Virus record (IMG/VR): IMGVR_UViG_3300034073_004578
Location: 1 to 48,105 of that record
Source: a virus
Strand: one strand, 5' to 3'
DNA length: 48,105 nucleotides
Below are positions 8,408 through 17,172 of the stretch, piece by piece. How positions within the stretch are numbered: the first letter of the stretch is position 1; every line of letters begins with the position of its first letter. The notes below the pieces were generated by a model. That model was given only the letters and a program-made list of their open reading frames with translations, was not told where the DNA came from and ran no database searches. The position numbers and the translations under genes were made by a program.

Positions 8408-8883
8408 GTGATCCAGAATTTATTGAATCAACAGAATGTCGTGAATTAGCTGAAAAATTAATATCTAGATATTACCCATTTATTGGATATGTAGATTTAA
8501 ATTTAGTTCATTTTGTTGAGATGGATGGATATAAAGGTAAGAATGCCCCGCCATATATTATGTCGGGGTTGACTCAATCTTGGGCTAGGGGAATTTTACA
8601 ATCCTTAGGGAATGGAAAAATTTATTGTCTTGGTGTTTGGTCTGATCTTTGGGAAGAGCTAGAACAATCTAAAAAAGAATGGATTGTTTTTAGATGCTTG
8701 TATTCAATAAGTCCCGCATTAGATGGTAAAATCAGATCATTCGATGTTCAAGATTATGGGTTTATTGTAGAATACTTTGTTCGTGTTGGTTTGGGACCTT
8801 ATTGGATGCTAAAAGATAATTTACCATCATTATTAGGCCCAGATGTTTTACCGCTTATTTTGCCAATGGAAGATGATGATTAG
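8404..8883 (+). CDS. Putative phage metallopeptidase-fold protein lacking its zinc ligands
   Basis: The layout matches the putative phage metallopeptidase family (Pfam PhageMetallopep). There is an N-terminal helix (ELAEKLISRYY), a strand pair around YVDLNLVHF, a WARGILQSLGNGKIYCLGV segment, then WIVFRCLYSI and IRSFDVQDYGFIVEYFVRVGLGPYW. In active relatives the last two segments read HELxHI and a KHD motif followed by DF. Here the corresponding positions are RCLYS and SFD, so both histidines and the glutamate of HExxH, and the third His, appear lost. It is best read as an inactive homologue, perhaps binding rather than cutting. It overlaps both neighbours and lies before the DnaX-like gene. 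Confidence 0.6.
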   Translation: MSDPEFIESTECRELAEKLISRYYPFIGYVDLNLVHFVEMDGYKGKNAPPYIMSGLTQSWARGILQSLGNGKIYCLGVWSDLWEELEQSKKEWIVFRCLYSISPALDGKIRSFDVQDYGFIVEYFVRVGLGPYWMLKDNLPSLLGPDVLPLILPMEDDD

Positions 8884-9931
8884 TCAAAGTTTTTATAACA
8901 AGTATCGTCCTAAAACTTTCTCAGATATTCTTGGGAGTAAATCTGCAGAAATTCTTGAAATGCAGGTCAAGAATAATAAAACTACTCACGCCTACATTTT
9001 ATCTGGCCCTCCTGGTACTGGTAAAACTACACTTGCTCGTGTTGCATCTGCTCATTTACTTTGTGATGGTGATGAAAATGCAATTGATATGGTATTGAAT
9101 GACAATCATCCTGATGTTTATGAAATAAATTGTGCTGTCAACAATGGTGTTGATCACATCAGGGAAAATGTTGTTCAAATTTCAAGGTTAGCTCCAACTT
9201 TAAGTAAATACAAAATTTTCATTCTTGATGAAGCGCAAATGTTAACTACCCAAGCTCAAACTTCATTAATTAAACTTACGGAAGAACCACCTGAGTTTGT
9301 TAAGTTTTTCTTTTGTACTACTGACCCACATAAAATCTTAAGAGCAATTCACACTCGCTGTCAAACATTTATTATGAAGAAGTTATCCAAAATTAATCTG
9401 GTTAATTTACTTCAATCTGTTTGTCTTAAAGAAAATCTTGTTTTTGAAGACACTGCTCTTGAAATGATTGCTCTTGAAGCAGATGGTAGTGCAAGAACAG
9501 CTTTATCAATTTTAGAACAAGCTTCTTTAGTAGAAATAAGTGAAAATAACATTAGAGAATTACTTGATAAATCTCCAAAGCAGTTGGCTATTGATCTTAG
9601 TTTTTCAATTTGTCAAGAAGATTACAATTTAGCTTTTAGATTAATACAATCTTCTTATTTAGAAGGAAGAAATTTAGGAAATTTATTATTAGAATCTTCT
9701 CAAGTATTCATAACAGCATTTAGATATTGTGTTACTAAGACCAAAAAGGTTGATAGAGATGAGGATATAGAACAAATAGCTAAGTCTGTCGATACAATGT
9801 TGCTTATAGATATCGCAGAACAACTGTATAAGATTTCAAAAGATATAAGGCAAACTGTTTCTGAGGACATTGTTGCAACTACAGGTGTTCTCAAAATTAT
9901 AGAAAGATACGCTAATAGGGAATCAGCGTAA
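8876..9931 (+). CDS. dnaX: DNA polymerase III gamma/tau-like clamp-loader ATPase
   Basis: This AAA+ ATPase would open the sliding clamp and load it on primed DNA. The DnaX hallmarks are FYNKYRPKTFSDILG at the N-terminus, Walker A GPPGTGKTT, Walker B ILDEAQM, an SRC-like motif (HTRCQTF) and sensor 2 GSARTALSILEQ. A C-terminal collar domain follows, with no tau extension. The zinc-binding cysteine cluster of cellular DnaX is missing. I place the start at 8876 because GGAAG (8868-8872) lies just upstream and homology begins there; an adjacent ATG at 8873 is also possible. The gene overlaps its upstream neighbour. Together with the clamp and delta-like genes at 15049-17165 it makes a phage-encoded bacterial-type clamp system. 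Confidence 0.9.
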   Translation: MISQSFYNKYRPKTFSDILGSKSAEILEMQVKNNKTTHAYILSGPPGTGKTTLARVASAHLLCDGDENAIDMVLNDNHPDVYEINCAVNNGVDHIRENVVQISRLAPTLSKYKIFILDEAQMLTTQAQTSLIKLTEEPPEFVKFFFCTTDPHKILRAIHTRCQTFIMKKLSKINLVNLLQSVCLKENLVFEDTALEMIALEADGSARTALSILEQASLVEISENNIRELLDKSPKQLAIDLSFSICQEDYNLAFRLIQSSYLEGRNLGNLLLESSQVFITAFRYCVTKTKKVDRDEDIEQIAKSVDTMLLIDIAEQLYKISKDIRQTVSEDIVATTGVLKIIERYANRESA

Positions 9932-9968
9932 GAAGATTTTTAGATGATTTGTGCCTTCGGGAGTTTTG

Positions 9969-10652
9969 ATGGCAACCGAAGATATTAAGATAGTAAGATT
10001 AGTAAACAAAGCAAAAGCTGGTAACGAAGTAGCATTTAAGAAACTTCTTAAGATGGTAGAACCTGATCTCAAGAAAATTGCACCTCACTTCTTTATTGTT
10101 GGTGGAGACAAAGAAGATGTTATGCAAGAATTGAGATTAGGTGTATTTAAGGCAGTTAATTCCTACGATTGTACTAAAGACACAACATTCAAAAACTTTT
10201 GTGTTAATTTAGTTTGCAAAAGACATCTTGCCACTGCTATCGCTTCTGCTAAAAGAATGAAGAATTCAGCGTTGAATGATTCTATTTCTTTAGATGCTCC
10301 TTTCATATTGAATGATGATGGTAATTTTCATTCTTTAGGAGATTATATTCCTGATAAGAAAAATCCTTATGATGAATCACCTGAAGTTAATTTGGTAGAA
10401 GATATAATTGTTAGAGAAGAATTAGAAATAAATTCTGAAATGCTTTTAGATAGATTAACACCTCTTGAAGCAGATATTTTTGTAGAGTATGGACACAATT
10501 CATCATATAAAGAAATTTCTTACACATTGAATGTTCCAGCAAAATGTGTTGATAATGCTCTCACCAGAATTAGAAAAAAAGCATCCGAAGTTTATGTTCA
10601 ATTCAAAGATGATGAGAAAAAGGATGCCTCTCACAAAATGCCAAAGAAGTAA
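9969..10652 (+). CDS. Sigma-70 family factor resembling SigH
   Basis: A 227-residue RNA polymerase sigma factor. Region 2 runs from NKAKAGNEVAFKKLL through DKEDVMQELRLGVFKAV to TTFKNFCVNLVCKRHL. It is closest in style to the sporulation sigma-H group (IGADREDLIQEG and ITAIKTATRQKH equivalents; here TAIASAKRMKN). Region 4 (EISYTLNVPAKCVDNALTRIRKKA) is a helix-turn-helix for -35 recognition, again with the SigH-type SxDNALxRxRKK ending. I chose ATG 9969 over the GTG at 9951 because GGGAG (9959-9963) sits five bases before it. It probably redirects host polymerase to a class of phage promoters. Confidence 0.85.
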   Translation: MATEDIKIVRLVNKAKAGNEVAFKKLLKMVEPDLKKIAPHFFIVGGDKEDVMQELRLGVFKAVNSYDCTKDTTFKNFCVNLVCKRHLATAIASAKRMKNSALNDSISLDAPFILNDDGNFHSLGDYIPDKKNPYDESPEVNLVEDIIVREELEINSEMLLDRLTPLEADIFVEYGHNSSYKEISYTLNVPAKCVDNALTRIRKKASEVYVQFKDDEKKDASHKMPKK

Positions 10653-10654
10653 GT

Positions 10655-11281
10655 ATGTTTAACTTTCTTCGTACAGCATCTATTTTGGATAATTTAGGAT
10701 GTTTTAGACTAGCAGATAAATTTACCAAAGTAGCTATTGACGCTTCTGATTTAGATTTTGACCAAGTATATAAGAATCCTGAAACATTTTCTGATTTTGC
10801 ATTAACTAGAGCAAGAAAAGAAGGCAAAGATCCTGTCGAAGTTTTAGGTGATGATAAATTTATTTTTGATCCTTCAAAAGATCCTGTTGAACAAATTGCT
10901 GATAAACATAAAGGCACAAGAAAACATTTTGAGCTTTATCCACAAATTTTATTATTTCCTGAAAATGGTGTTTGGAAATTCTTCTTTATGGATCCTTTGT
11001 CATTTAAGGCATTAAGAGCAGGGTCTGACAAAGAAGGCAAATTAATCACAGATCAATTATCTATTCCTGGATTGGAAGAATTATATAGTGATGAAGAAGA
11101 TGCAGAAGAGATTCGTCATCATGTTGTTTTCACCACTAATCTACCACTAGAGGATTATAGCAAAGACGAAGCAATAAGTAAAATAAGACAAAAATTCCCT
11201 GATGCCCACATTGATTATCAAATGAATGGTGTGGATGACAGGGAATTTTATGATGAAGATAAAGATATAGACTTAACCTAA
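10655..11281 (+). CDS. Hypothetical protein with N-terminal ILDN-G-ADK motif
   Basis: A 208-residue acidic protein of unknown function. The N-terminus, LRTASILDNLGCFRLADKF, matches the start of the 149-residue head-module protein at 22477 (VCSILDNSGFVKESDKLF). The two may therefore share a small helical N-terminal module. The rest is a mixed fold with a strand-rich middle (YPQILLFPENGVWKFFF) and a very acidic C-terminus (EFYDEDKDIDLT). It follows the sigma factor directly and overlaps the converging metallopeptidase-like gene by nine bases at its 3' end, with no hairpin terminator between them. Confidence 0.65.
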   Translation: MFNFLRTASILDNLGCFRLADKFTKVAIDASDLDFDQVYKNPETFSDFALTRARKEGKDPVEVLGDDKFIFDPSKDPVEQIADKHKGTRKHFELYPQILLFPENGVWKFFFMDPLSFKALRAGSDKEGKLITDQLSIPGLEELYSDEEDAEEIRHHVVFTTNLPLEDYSKDEAISKIRQKFPDAHIDYQMNGVDDREFYDEDKDIDLT

Positions 11282-13987
11282 ACTTTTTCTCAAATTATAA
11301 ACCTTAGCAGTTTTATCTTCATCTCTCTCTATAGAAAGATCAACTTGTGTTTCATCTTGTTCTGCATCATCAAAACCTGGAAAATTGCCTGGTGGTCTTC
11401 CTGGTCCCTTATATCTTGGAATAATGACATCAATTTTTCTACCACTTGGAATTGGTTCAGTTTGTTGAATTTGAAATCTAGAATGTTGTCTAATATCTTG
11501 AGCTGTTGGAGGTTCTTGCTTTTTAGCTTGTTCTTTTAATTGCTCATTTTCCAATCTTCTATCTTCGCCCTCTGGATTGACAATATCTGTAGTAAGTAAG
11601 CCATTAGCTACAGCTTCTGCAATCTTTGAATAGTAATCAGACATATATCCTTCAACTACAGCTTCAGATACATCTTTCACATCAAAGATTAACATTTTTC
11701 CTGATTCTACCAATTTGATTTCAACATCTTTCAATTCTTCTTCAAGATGTGTTCTTTCTGGAGAATAAATTGGGGTAGATTGTATTTGTTGTTGGAGTTG
11801 ATTTTTCTTACTGATCAAGCCTCTTCTGAAATCTCTTCTGCCCTGAATTTGAAATGTTTCGTGAAAAATCATCTCAAGTCTATTTCTTTGACGCTGTAAT
11901 TTTTTGTTAATTGCTTCAAGTGGGTCTGTTAATTTTATTGTTTGACCAGAATCAGTAGTGAATGTTCCAAATCTTCCAGCTTCCATATCAGCAAGTAATC
12001 TGGTCGCATTAGTACCACCTGACATCAAGTGAATTAATTCATCTTGAATATCTAAAATCCATTGTTCTTTGGCTGCTTGATAAATTTTTCTATCTGACAT
12101 CAAGTTGCCAATATGAGCATCAAATATTTTAGCAAGATAAGGAATATCTCCGTGAATTCTTGCATAAAGTTCTGATGGATTTGAAATATATGCTTCTTCT
12201 GGTGTTAATTCAGGATTTAATGCAATAGAATCTTGCATTGTTATATCACCAGATTGTAAATATTGTAATGCGTGAGCAACTTCGTGTCTTCTTGTAGCTT
12301 CAACATAATGCTGATCACTCATACCAATGTTCTGTGCTAACGCTTGGTGATATGAAAGTTGATTCCATATATCAGTTTTGATCAATATGGCTGGAATTGG
12401 ACCTCTATCTTTTGTTGGAAATCTAGGCACAAACAGCCCACCCCATTTTTCATCAAGCATATCAACAGGACCAATTTTCATTTTTGGTGCGTTGTTTTCT
12501 GCTAAAAAACTTTTTAAGTTGTAAGTACCAAATTCTATGATGACCATTTGATCAGCATATGTTTTAATGTCTTCTTCACTGACACCAGCAAAAGGAGCCT
12601 CTTGCTTCATACGATCTTCATAAGATTGATAAAATTTTTCAAAAACTTCGTCTGATTTGCTTTTTTGTCTCCATTCACTTTCAGACATATTTTCTGGTTT
12701 AAAATCGTTTTTTGGACCTTTTCCATATGCATAATTGAAAGAAGTATCTGTTGCTTTTGTGATTGAAATTATATTTTGTTGTGCAGCTTTTTCTAACAAA
12801 GCTAAACCATCAGATTGAATTTTTGCTTTTGCTGCAGTTCCACGAGCAATAATCTTATTTTTGATTTCATCGCCTAAACTATTTAAGAGATTGATATCAA
12901 ATTTATCAAAATCTTCTGGGTTTTTTTCCAAATATCTAATTATGACTTCAGGTTTTGCAATTCCCTTTATTATATATAAAGGCTCACAATTATCGCCTTT
13001 GGAGTCTACAAATGCTTTAAATTTTTTACTTCTTCTTAATTTTCCAACAAGCAAAGGATTTGTATCTAGTTCATAATCACTTATTTGACCATATAATCTT
13101 TCTGCTAAATATGAAGAAAATGGATCATATTTGGAATGCTGCTCTAAATTATCAAGTACATCAATCAAAGTTGTTATGGGTAAAGGTATTACCATATCGA
13201 CAACATTTTTTTGTTCAATATCTGGTTGATTAAGTAATTGAATAATCATATGCAATACTTGAGGCGGATCAATTCCTGAAAGAAGAAAATCTTTCAACAA
13301 AGGTATGTGATTTTTTATTTCACCACTCCAAATTGTTGTAATTGCAGCATCGTAGCTTTCAAATTTTCTTAAATCAGGCTTCTGTTCTTTCAATTGTTCA
13401 AGTAATAAATCTCTTTGTTCAGAATCAGGTACTCCTAATAATGCTTTGTCATCACCACGGAGCATAAATAAAGCTAAAGAATTACTGATTTCTGTTCCTT
13501 TTCTGACTAATAAATTAAGTGTAGTAAAACCTATGCCGAGAGTAGCATTAACATAAGCTTTAGCCTTTTCAGGGTCAGGAATCGTGTCTCCTAATTTATT
13601 TCCCTTTTGTCCTTGAGATTTTGCAAAACTATTTAATTTGCCTAAAAAATCAAGAACTTTCATCATATCTGTATTGGCAGAACTACCTTGTTTTTTCATT
13701 TCAGCATCAATAAATTTTGATAAACAACCAGCAAAATAAACAATGTCTGCTAAAACACTAGAACTTTGTTTTGCTTCTTCAAAATATTTATCAATTATAG
13801 AATCATTGTTTTTACCTTTTTCTATCTCAGCTATTAATTTAAGCATAGCTGTCATAGTAGGCAAATTGTTTGTGCCATAAAACGAAAAATCTTTGAAAGT
13901 TCTAGAAAAAGAGCCACTCCAAGCAACTTCTTTAGTTGAAAGGACATCCCAGGCTGTTGCTGATTCGATAATTCTTGAGTACCACAT
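11273..13987 (-). CDS. Large MWY-type protein with HEVAH metallopeptidase domain
   Basis: A 904-residue protein beginning MWYSRIIESATAW. The first 430 residues are helical with no known motif. Near residue 568 there is a clear zincin signature, ATRRHEVAHALQYL, and 34 residues after its second His comes NPSELYAR, whose Glu (E606) is a plausible third zinc ligand, as in gluzincins. Helical, glutamine- and arginine-rich regions follow and the tail is basic. Zinc protease activity is inferred from the motif; the target is unknown. The MWY start links it to three other genes here. An injected effector or virion-associated protease is possible. No SD precedes the ATG; a TAAAAT box lies nine bases upstream. 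Confidence 0.7.
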   Translation of the reverse strand: MWYSRIIESATAWDVLSTKEVAWSGSFSRTFKDFSFYGTNNLPTMTAMLKLIAEIEKGKNNDSIIDKYFEEAKQSSSVLADIVYFAGCLSKFIDAEMKKQGSSANTDMMKVLDFLGKLNSFAKSQGQKGNKLGDTIPDPEKAKAYVNATLGIGFTTLNLLVRKGTEISNSLALFMLRGDDKALLGVPDSEQRDLLLEQLKEQKPDLRKFESYDAAITTIWSGEIKNHIPLLKDFLLSGIDPPQVLHMIIQLLNQPDIEQKNVVDMVIPLPITTLIDVLDNLEQHSKYDPFSSYLAERLYGQISDYELDTNPLLVGKLRRSKKFKAFVDSKGDNCEPLYIIKGIAKPEVIIRYLEKNPEDFDKFDINLLNSLGDEIKNKIIARGTAAKAKIQSDGLALLEKAAQQNIISITKATDTSFNYAYGKGPKNDFKPENMSESEWRQKSKSDEVFEKFYQSYEDRMKQEAPFAGVSEEDIKTYADQMVIIEFGTYNLKSFLAENNAPKMKIGPVDMLDEKWGGLFVPRFPTKDRGPIPAILIKTDIWNQLSYHQALAQNIGMSDQHYVEATRRHEVAHALQYLQSGDITMQDSIALNPELTPEEAYISNPSELYARIHGDIPYLAKIFDAHIGNLMSDRKIYQAAKEQWILDIQDELIHLMSGGTNATRLLADMEAGRFGTFTTDSGQTIKLTDPLEAINKKLQRQRNRLEMIFHETFQIQGRRDFRRGLISKKNQLQQQIQSTPIYSPERTHLEEELKDVEIKLVESGKMLIFDVKDVSEAVVEGYMSDYYSKIAEAVANGLLTTDIVNPEGEDRRLENEQLKEQAKKQEPPTAQDIRQHSRFQIQQTEPIPSGRKIDVIIPRYKGPGRPPGNFPGFDDAEQDETQVDLSIERDEDKTAKVYNLRKSLG

Positions 13988-14021
13988 ACAGTTTATATTT
14001 TACATTTATCCCTATTGACCC

Positions 14022-14050
14022 TTGATTTGAGAGACATCTACTGGTAAGAT
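14022..14050 (+). promoter_or_regulatory. Promoter with leaderless geometry for the purA-dnaN-holA operon
   Basis: TTGATT (14022-14027), 17 bases, then TGG-TAAGAT (TAAGAT at 14045-14050). Six bases follow before the ATG at 14057. Spacer, extended -10 and six-base distance to the ATG match the promoter at 6864. No SD precedes the gene. Confidence 0.7.
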
Positions 14051-14056
14051 TATTAT

Positions 14057-15052
14057 ATGGAAACTTCAATTGTTGATGTAGTTATTGGTATGCAGTATGG
14101 AGATGAAGGCAAAGGAAAAATTGCCAATCAAATGGTAAGTACTGGTAATTATGATTATGTCTTCCGCTTTAATGGTGGAGGAAATGCTGGTCATACAATT
14201 TACCTCAATGGAGAGAAAATTGTTACACACCTTGTTCCTTGCGGCATTCTGCATGGTGTTCCTAGTGTCATCGGTAATGGTTGTGTTATCAATACGCAAA
14301 AATTATTTGACGAACTTGAGTATCTTGAAGGATTTGGATTTGACACATCGATTCTAAAGATTGCAGAAAACGCCCATATAATTACCAAAGAACATATTGA
14401 CGAAGATTCCAAAGATACAACTATTGGAACAACTCGCACTGGTAATGGCCCTTGTTATAGAGACAAAGTGGCCCGTACAGGAATTCGTGCCAAAGATGTA
14501 CCTGAGTTAGCACCCTATCTTGTCAATATGCACGATCTAATTCATTCAGAACCGAAGAAGTTTTTAGCTGAAGGTGCTCAAGGATATTGGCTTGATGTTG
14601 ACTTTGGTGATTATCCTTATGTCACTTCTTCAAACACTGGTGTAGGAGCAGTATTAAATAATGGTTTCAATTTTATGCAAGTACGGGATGTTGTCGGGGT
14701 CATCAAGTGTTATTCTACCTATGTTGGAGCTAAAGGATACCAAAAAGATGACGAGCGATTTGAGCAACTCAGAGAAATTGGTCAAGAGTATGGTGCAACA
14801 ACAGGGCGACCAAGACAAATCGACTGGTTAAATCTTAATGAAGTGATTACTGCTTGTCAAATGAATGGTGTCACAAAGCTTATTGTCAACAAAATGGATG
14901 TTCTTCGACAAGTTGACAGTGCTTGGAATTATTATGAAAACAATATGTTGATTTCTTGTGCAAATGAAGATACATTTGTTTCTAATATTTGGAAAGAAGT
15001 TGGAATGGTACTCCCTGGTGTACATATCCAATTCCAAGGGCAACTACATTGA
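14057..15052 (+). CDS. purA: Short adenylosuccinate synthetase family protein (PurA/PurZ family)
   Basis: PurA joins aspartate to IMP using GTP; phage PurZ does the matching step on dGMP to make 2-aminoadenine DNA. The family motifs are here: MQYGDEGKGK (phosphate loop), GGGNAGHT with the catalytic His, TGNGPCYRDKVARTGIR, EGAQGYWLD, YGATTGRPRQIDW, and NKMD as the guanine-reading motif. At 331 aa it is archaeal- or PurZ-sized, not the 430 aa of bacterial PurA. It keeps the Asp (D16) that PurZ enzymes replace, and the GTP-type NKxD. It is therefore either a true PurA or a GTP-using intermediate of the PurZ0 type. It is followed by the sliding-clamp gene with a four-base overlap. Confidence 0.88.
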   Translation: METSIVDVVIGMQYGDEGKGKIANQMVSTGNYDYVFRFNGGGNAGHTIYLNGEKIVTHLVPCGILHGVPSVIGNGCVINTQKLFDELEYLEGFGFDTSILKIAENAHIITKEHIDEDSKDTTIGTTRTGNGPCYRDKVARTGIRAKDVPELAPYLVNMHDLIHSEPKKFLAEGAQGYWLDVDFGDYPYVTSSNTGVGAVLNNGFNFMQVRDVVGVIKCYSTYVGAKGYQKDDERFEQLREIGQEYGATTGRPRQIDWLNLNEVITACQMNGVTKLIVNKMDVLRQVDSAWNYYENNMLISCANEDTFVSNIWKEVGMVLPGVHIQFQGQLH

Positions 15053-16164
15053 AATTTAAGTTAAATAAATCCGATCATCTTCATAAATTTCAATTGTTAG
15101 GAAAGATTGAAAAGCTGAAAATGACAACTCGTGAGAACAAGATTATCAACGATGATAGTCTTGTTTTTTACGCTGAAAATGAAAAATTATTTCTTTTCAG
15201 CTCTAATGGCATATCTTCAGCTAAAATATTTCTTTGTAATATTTCTAATGACTTTATTGATTTTGCCATAGATGGAAGTAATTTCATCAATGCTTTTTCT
15301 AATTTTCCATCTGATGAAGTTCAATTGGTATTTGATCAAGAGAATAATCAATTAATCTTTGGTAATAAGAAAACTCGTGTTTCTTTAAAAACTTTTGCCA
15401 CTGATAATATTTCACAAAAAGTATCCAAAGAATTTTTCACAAATGAAGAAGTTGAATACAATCACTGGGATAAATCATCTTATCTAAAAGCTATCAAATA
15501 CACTTCATTTTCTTGTGCTCCTGATTTTGAAGAACATCCATATTCTTCAATTATGTTCTTTATTGAAAATGATAAATTTAATGCTCAATCTTCAGACAAG
15601 CATAGGATTAGTGTGTATGGCAAAAATTACAAAGATCAAACTTCCTATTTAATCACCAAATTACAAGCAGAACTTTCTTTGAATTTCTTAAATGACCATA
15701 CTATTTTCACAATTCACAAGAATAAATTAATCCTAAAATCAGAGGAAGATTTTTTCTGCACCAATTTGGAAAAGAATACATTTCAAAGCGTGTTTAATAA
15801 TTTCAAAACATTCTTCAAAGAAATTGAACTTATTGGTGGATTTGAAATTAATAAAAATGAATTTATAAAATCCTTAAAATATATTAGTGGAACAACAAGC
15901 TCACATTTTTTTAATATAACCACTCAAGACACAGTGTATGTTTTGTCTGCTTCAAACAATGATAAAGGTATTGTGGCTGATAGAATTGACTTAAGTGAAA
16001 GTGTTCCAGAAATAGAATCATCTTATGTGATAAGTCATTTTCTAAAAGCTCTAGAATTGATTTCTAGTGATGTTGTTACTTTGAATTTTTTCCTATACAA
16101 TAGCTTCACAATTTGTATAGTTCAAGATTCAAGTTTCAACCACTTAATCTTTCCTACGGTTTAA
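15049..16164 (+). CDS. dnaN: DNA polymerase III beta-type sliding clamp
   Basis: A 371-residue protein of the bacterial clamp length (about 366). It shows the repeated beta-strand/helix pattern of three DnaN domains and weak but typical phrases: SFSCAPDFEEHPYSSIMFF in the middle domain, then AQSSDKHRISVYG, close to the ATDSHRLA motif of DnaN. The start is a TTG at 15049 overlapping the purA stop, with AAGGG (15036-15040) eight bases before it. An upstream in-frame ATG at 14989 lies inside purA and has no homology support. It would tether the phage polymerase and works with the delta-like and DnaX-like loader subunits. Confidence 0.75.
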   Translation: MKFKLNKSDHLHKFQLLGKIEKLKMTTRENKIINDDSLVFYAENEKLFLFSSNGISSAKIFLCNISNDFIDFAIDGSNFINAFSNFPSDEVQLVFDQENNQLIFGNKKTRVSLKTFATDNISQKVSKEFFTNEEVEYNHWDKSSYLKAIKYTSFSCAPDFEEHPYSSIMFFIENDKFNAQSSDKHRISVYGKNYKDQTSYLITKLQAELSLNFLNDHTIFTIHKNKLILKSEEDFFCTNLEKNTFQSVFNNFKTFFKEIELIGGFEINKNEFIKSLKYISGTTSSHFFNITTQDTVYVLSASNNDKGIVADRIDLSESVPEIESSYVISHFLKALELISSDVVTLNFFLYNSFTICIVQDSSFNHLIFPTV

Positions 16165-16166
16165 TT

Positions 16167-17165
16167 ATGTTTCCAAGAATATACTTTGGTTCTTTCACTT
16201 TAGCTATGGAAAAAATAAGACAAGAATTTCCAGATAAAATTCTTGTCTTAGATAATAATGTTGAAAAAATCATCAATAATTATTCTGTTTTCTTTGATAA
16301 TAAAAATATTTACATTCACACCAATATATCAAACGAAAACATCAAATTTATATCTGAAAAGTCTAAAGAAACAAAACACATCTTGCTTTTTGAAGATGAT
16401 AGTTTTGATGGAAGACTCTCTTTAGTTTCTAAAGCTAAAAAGAATGATTTGATATTTGACTGCAGCTATCCTTTGCTTGGAGATGATAACAAATTGAGAA
16501 GGCTAGTTAATAACTTTCTCTTTTTGCATAATAGCAACATAGATTCTCAAGCAATTAATTTTCTTATAAATATTTGCCCACTTTATAGAATTAAAAGTAA
16601 ACAAGCAAATAGTAAAAAAGAAATTATTTGTTATGACATTGATTTACTGTTCAAGGAATTAGAAAAGATTTTATCTTATAGGGATAAAATCTTTGTTAGT
16701 GATTTACAAGATTCAGTATTTAATGAAGAAGTTGATATATTCACTTTTATCAATAATCTTTTAGAGCGCAATTTAGAATATTGCTTGGAAAAAATAAATA
16801 TATTAATAAATTCTATGGGTGAACAAGGATTTTTATTAGTATTACTTTCTCAATTGCAATTCCTGTTTGTACTATATGATTGCAAAGAGAAAAACATTAT
16901 TCAACCAGATAAAGTTCAAGAAATTGTTGAATGTAAAGATCTGTTGGGTAAATATTTAAATGAAGATTACATTGTTCCTGAATATACAATAAAAAATCAA
17001 AATCCAGTTAGAATAAAAATCGAACTTTCAAAACCAAATGCAATGAGTTCAAAGCAAATCTTAACAATTATAAAAAATGTTGTTGATACAATTGTAGATC
17101 TGAGAACATCTGGAAATGCATCTACGAGTATTCCTCTATTGATAAGTAAAACTCGCTTTGTATAA
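16167..17165 (+). CDS. holA: DNA polymerase III delta-like clamp-loader subunit
   Basis: A 332-residue protein with the plan of the delta subunit: a degenerate AAA-like N-terminal half without Walker motifs, then a helical C-terminal collar. The phrases IFVSDLQDSVFNEEVDIFTFINNLLERN and GEQGFLLVLLSQLQFLFVLYD match the delta segment in which F-L-dimer residues precede a GE-x-x-x-x-L-x-x-L-x-R-Q helix. Similarity is structural rather than strong. Position supports it: it follows the sliding-clamp gene after two bases. I use the ATG at 16167; the frame extends upstream into the clamp gene without homology. The alternative is an unrelated helical protein. Confidence 0.6.
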   Translation: MFPRIYFGSFTLAMEKIRQEFPDKILVLDNNVEKIINNYSVFFDNKNIYIHTNISNENIKFISEKSKETKHILLFEDDSFDGRLSLVSKAKKNDLIFDCSYPLLGDDNKLRRLVNNFLFLHNSNIDSQAINFLINICPLYRIKSKQANSKKEIICYDIDLLFKELEKILSYRDKIFVSDLQDSVFNEEVDIFTFINNLLERNLEYCLEKINILINSMGEQGFLLVLLSQLQFLFVLYDCKEKNIIQPDKVQEIVECKDLLGKYLNEDYIVPEYTIKNQNPVRIKIELSKPNAMSSKQILTIIKNVVDTIVDLRTSGNASTSIPLLISKTRFV

Positions 17166-17166
17166 C
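17139..17166 (+). promoter_or_regulatory. Promoter with leaderless geometry inside the end of holA
   Basis: TTGATA (17139-17144), 16 bases, TATAAC (17161-17166), then six bases to the ATG at 17173. The holA stop codon TAA lies within the -10 box. It can drive the second sigma factor independently of the clamp operon. Confidence 0.6.
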
Positions 17167-17172
17167 TAGAGT

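Noticed and set aside
8843-8875. Extended start of the DnaX-like protein at 8843
   Set aside because: The extra residues have no homology and lie inside the upstream gene; the SD and the YNKYRPKTF opening point to 8876 or 8873.
9951-9968. GTG 9951 as start of the SigH-like factor
   Set aside because: The ATG at 9969 has a GGGAG SD at correct spacing and the sigma homology begins just after it.
14989-15048. Sliding clamp starting at ATG 14989
   Set aside because: That start lies inside purA in another frame; the TTG at 15049 has an AAGGG SD eight bases upstream and gives a normal clamp length.
14057-15052. Direct call of PurZ and a 2-aminoadenine genome
   Set aside because: The Asp in GDEGKGK and the NKMD motif are PurA-like, and no companion Z-pathway gene is visible, so the narrower name cannot be supported.
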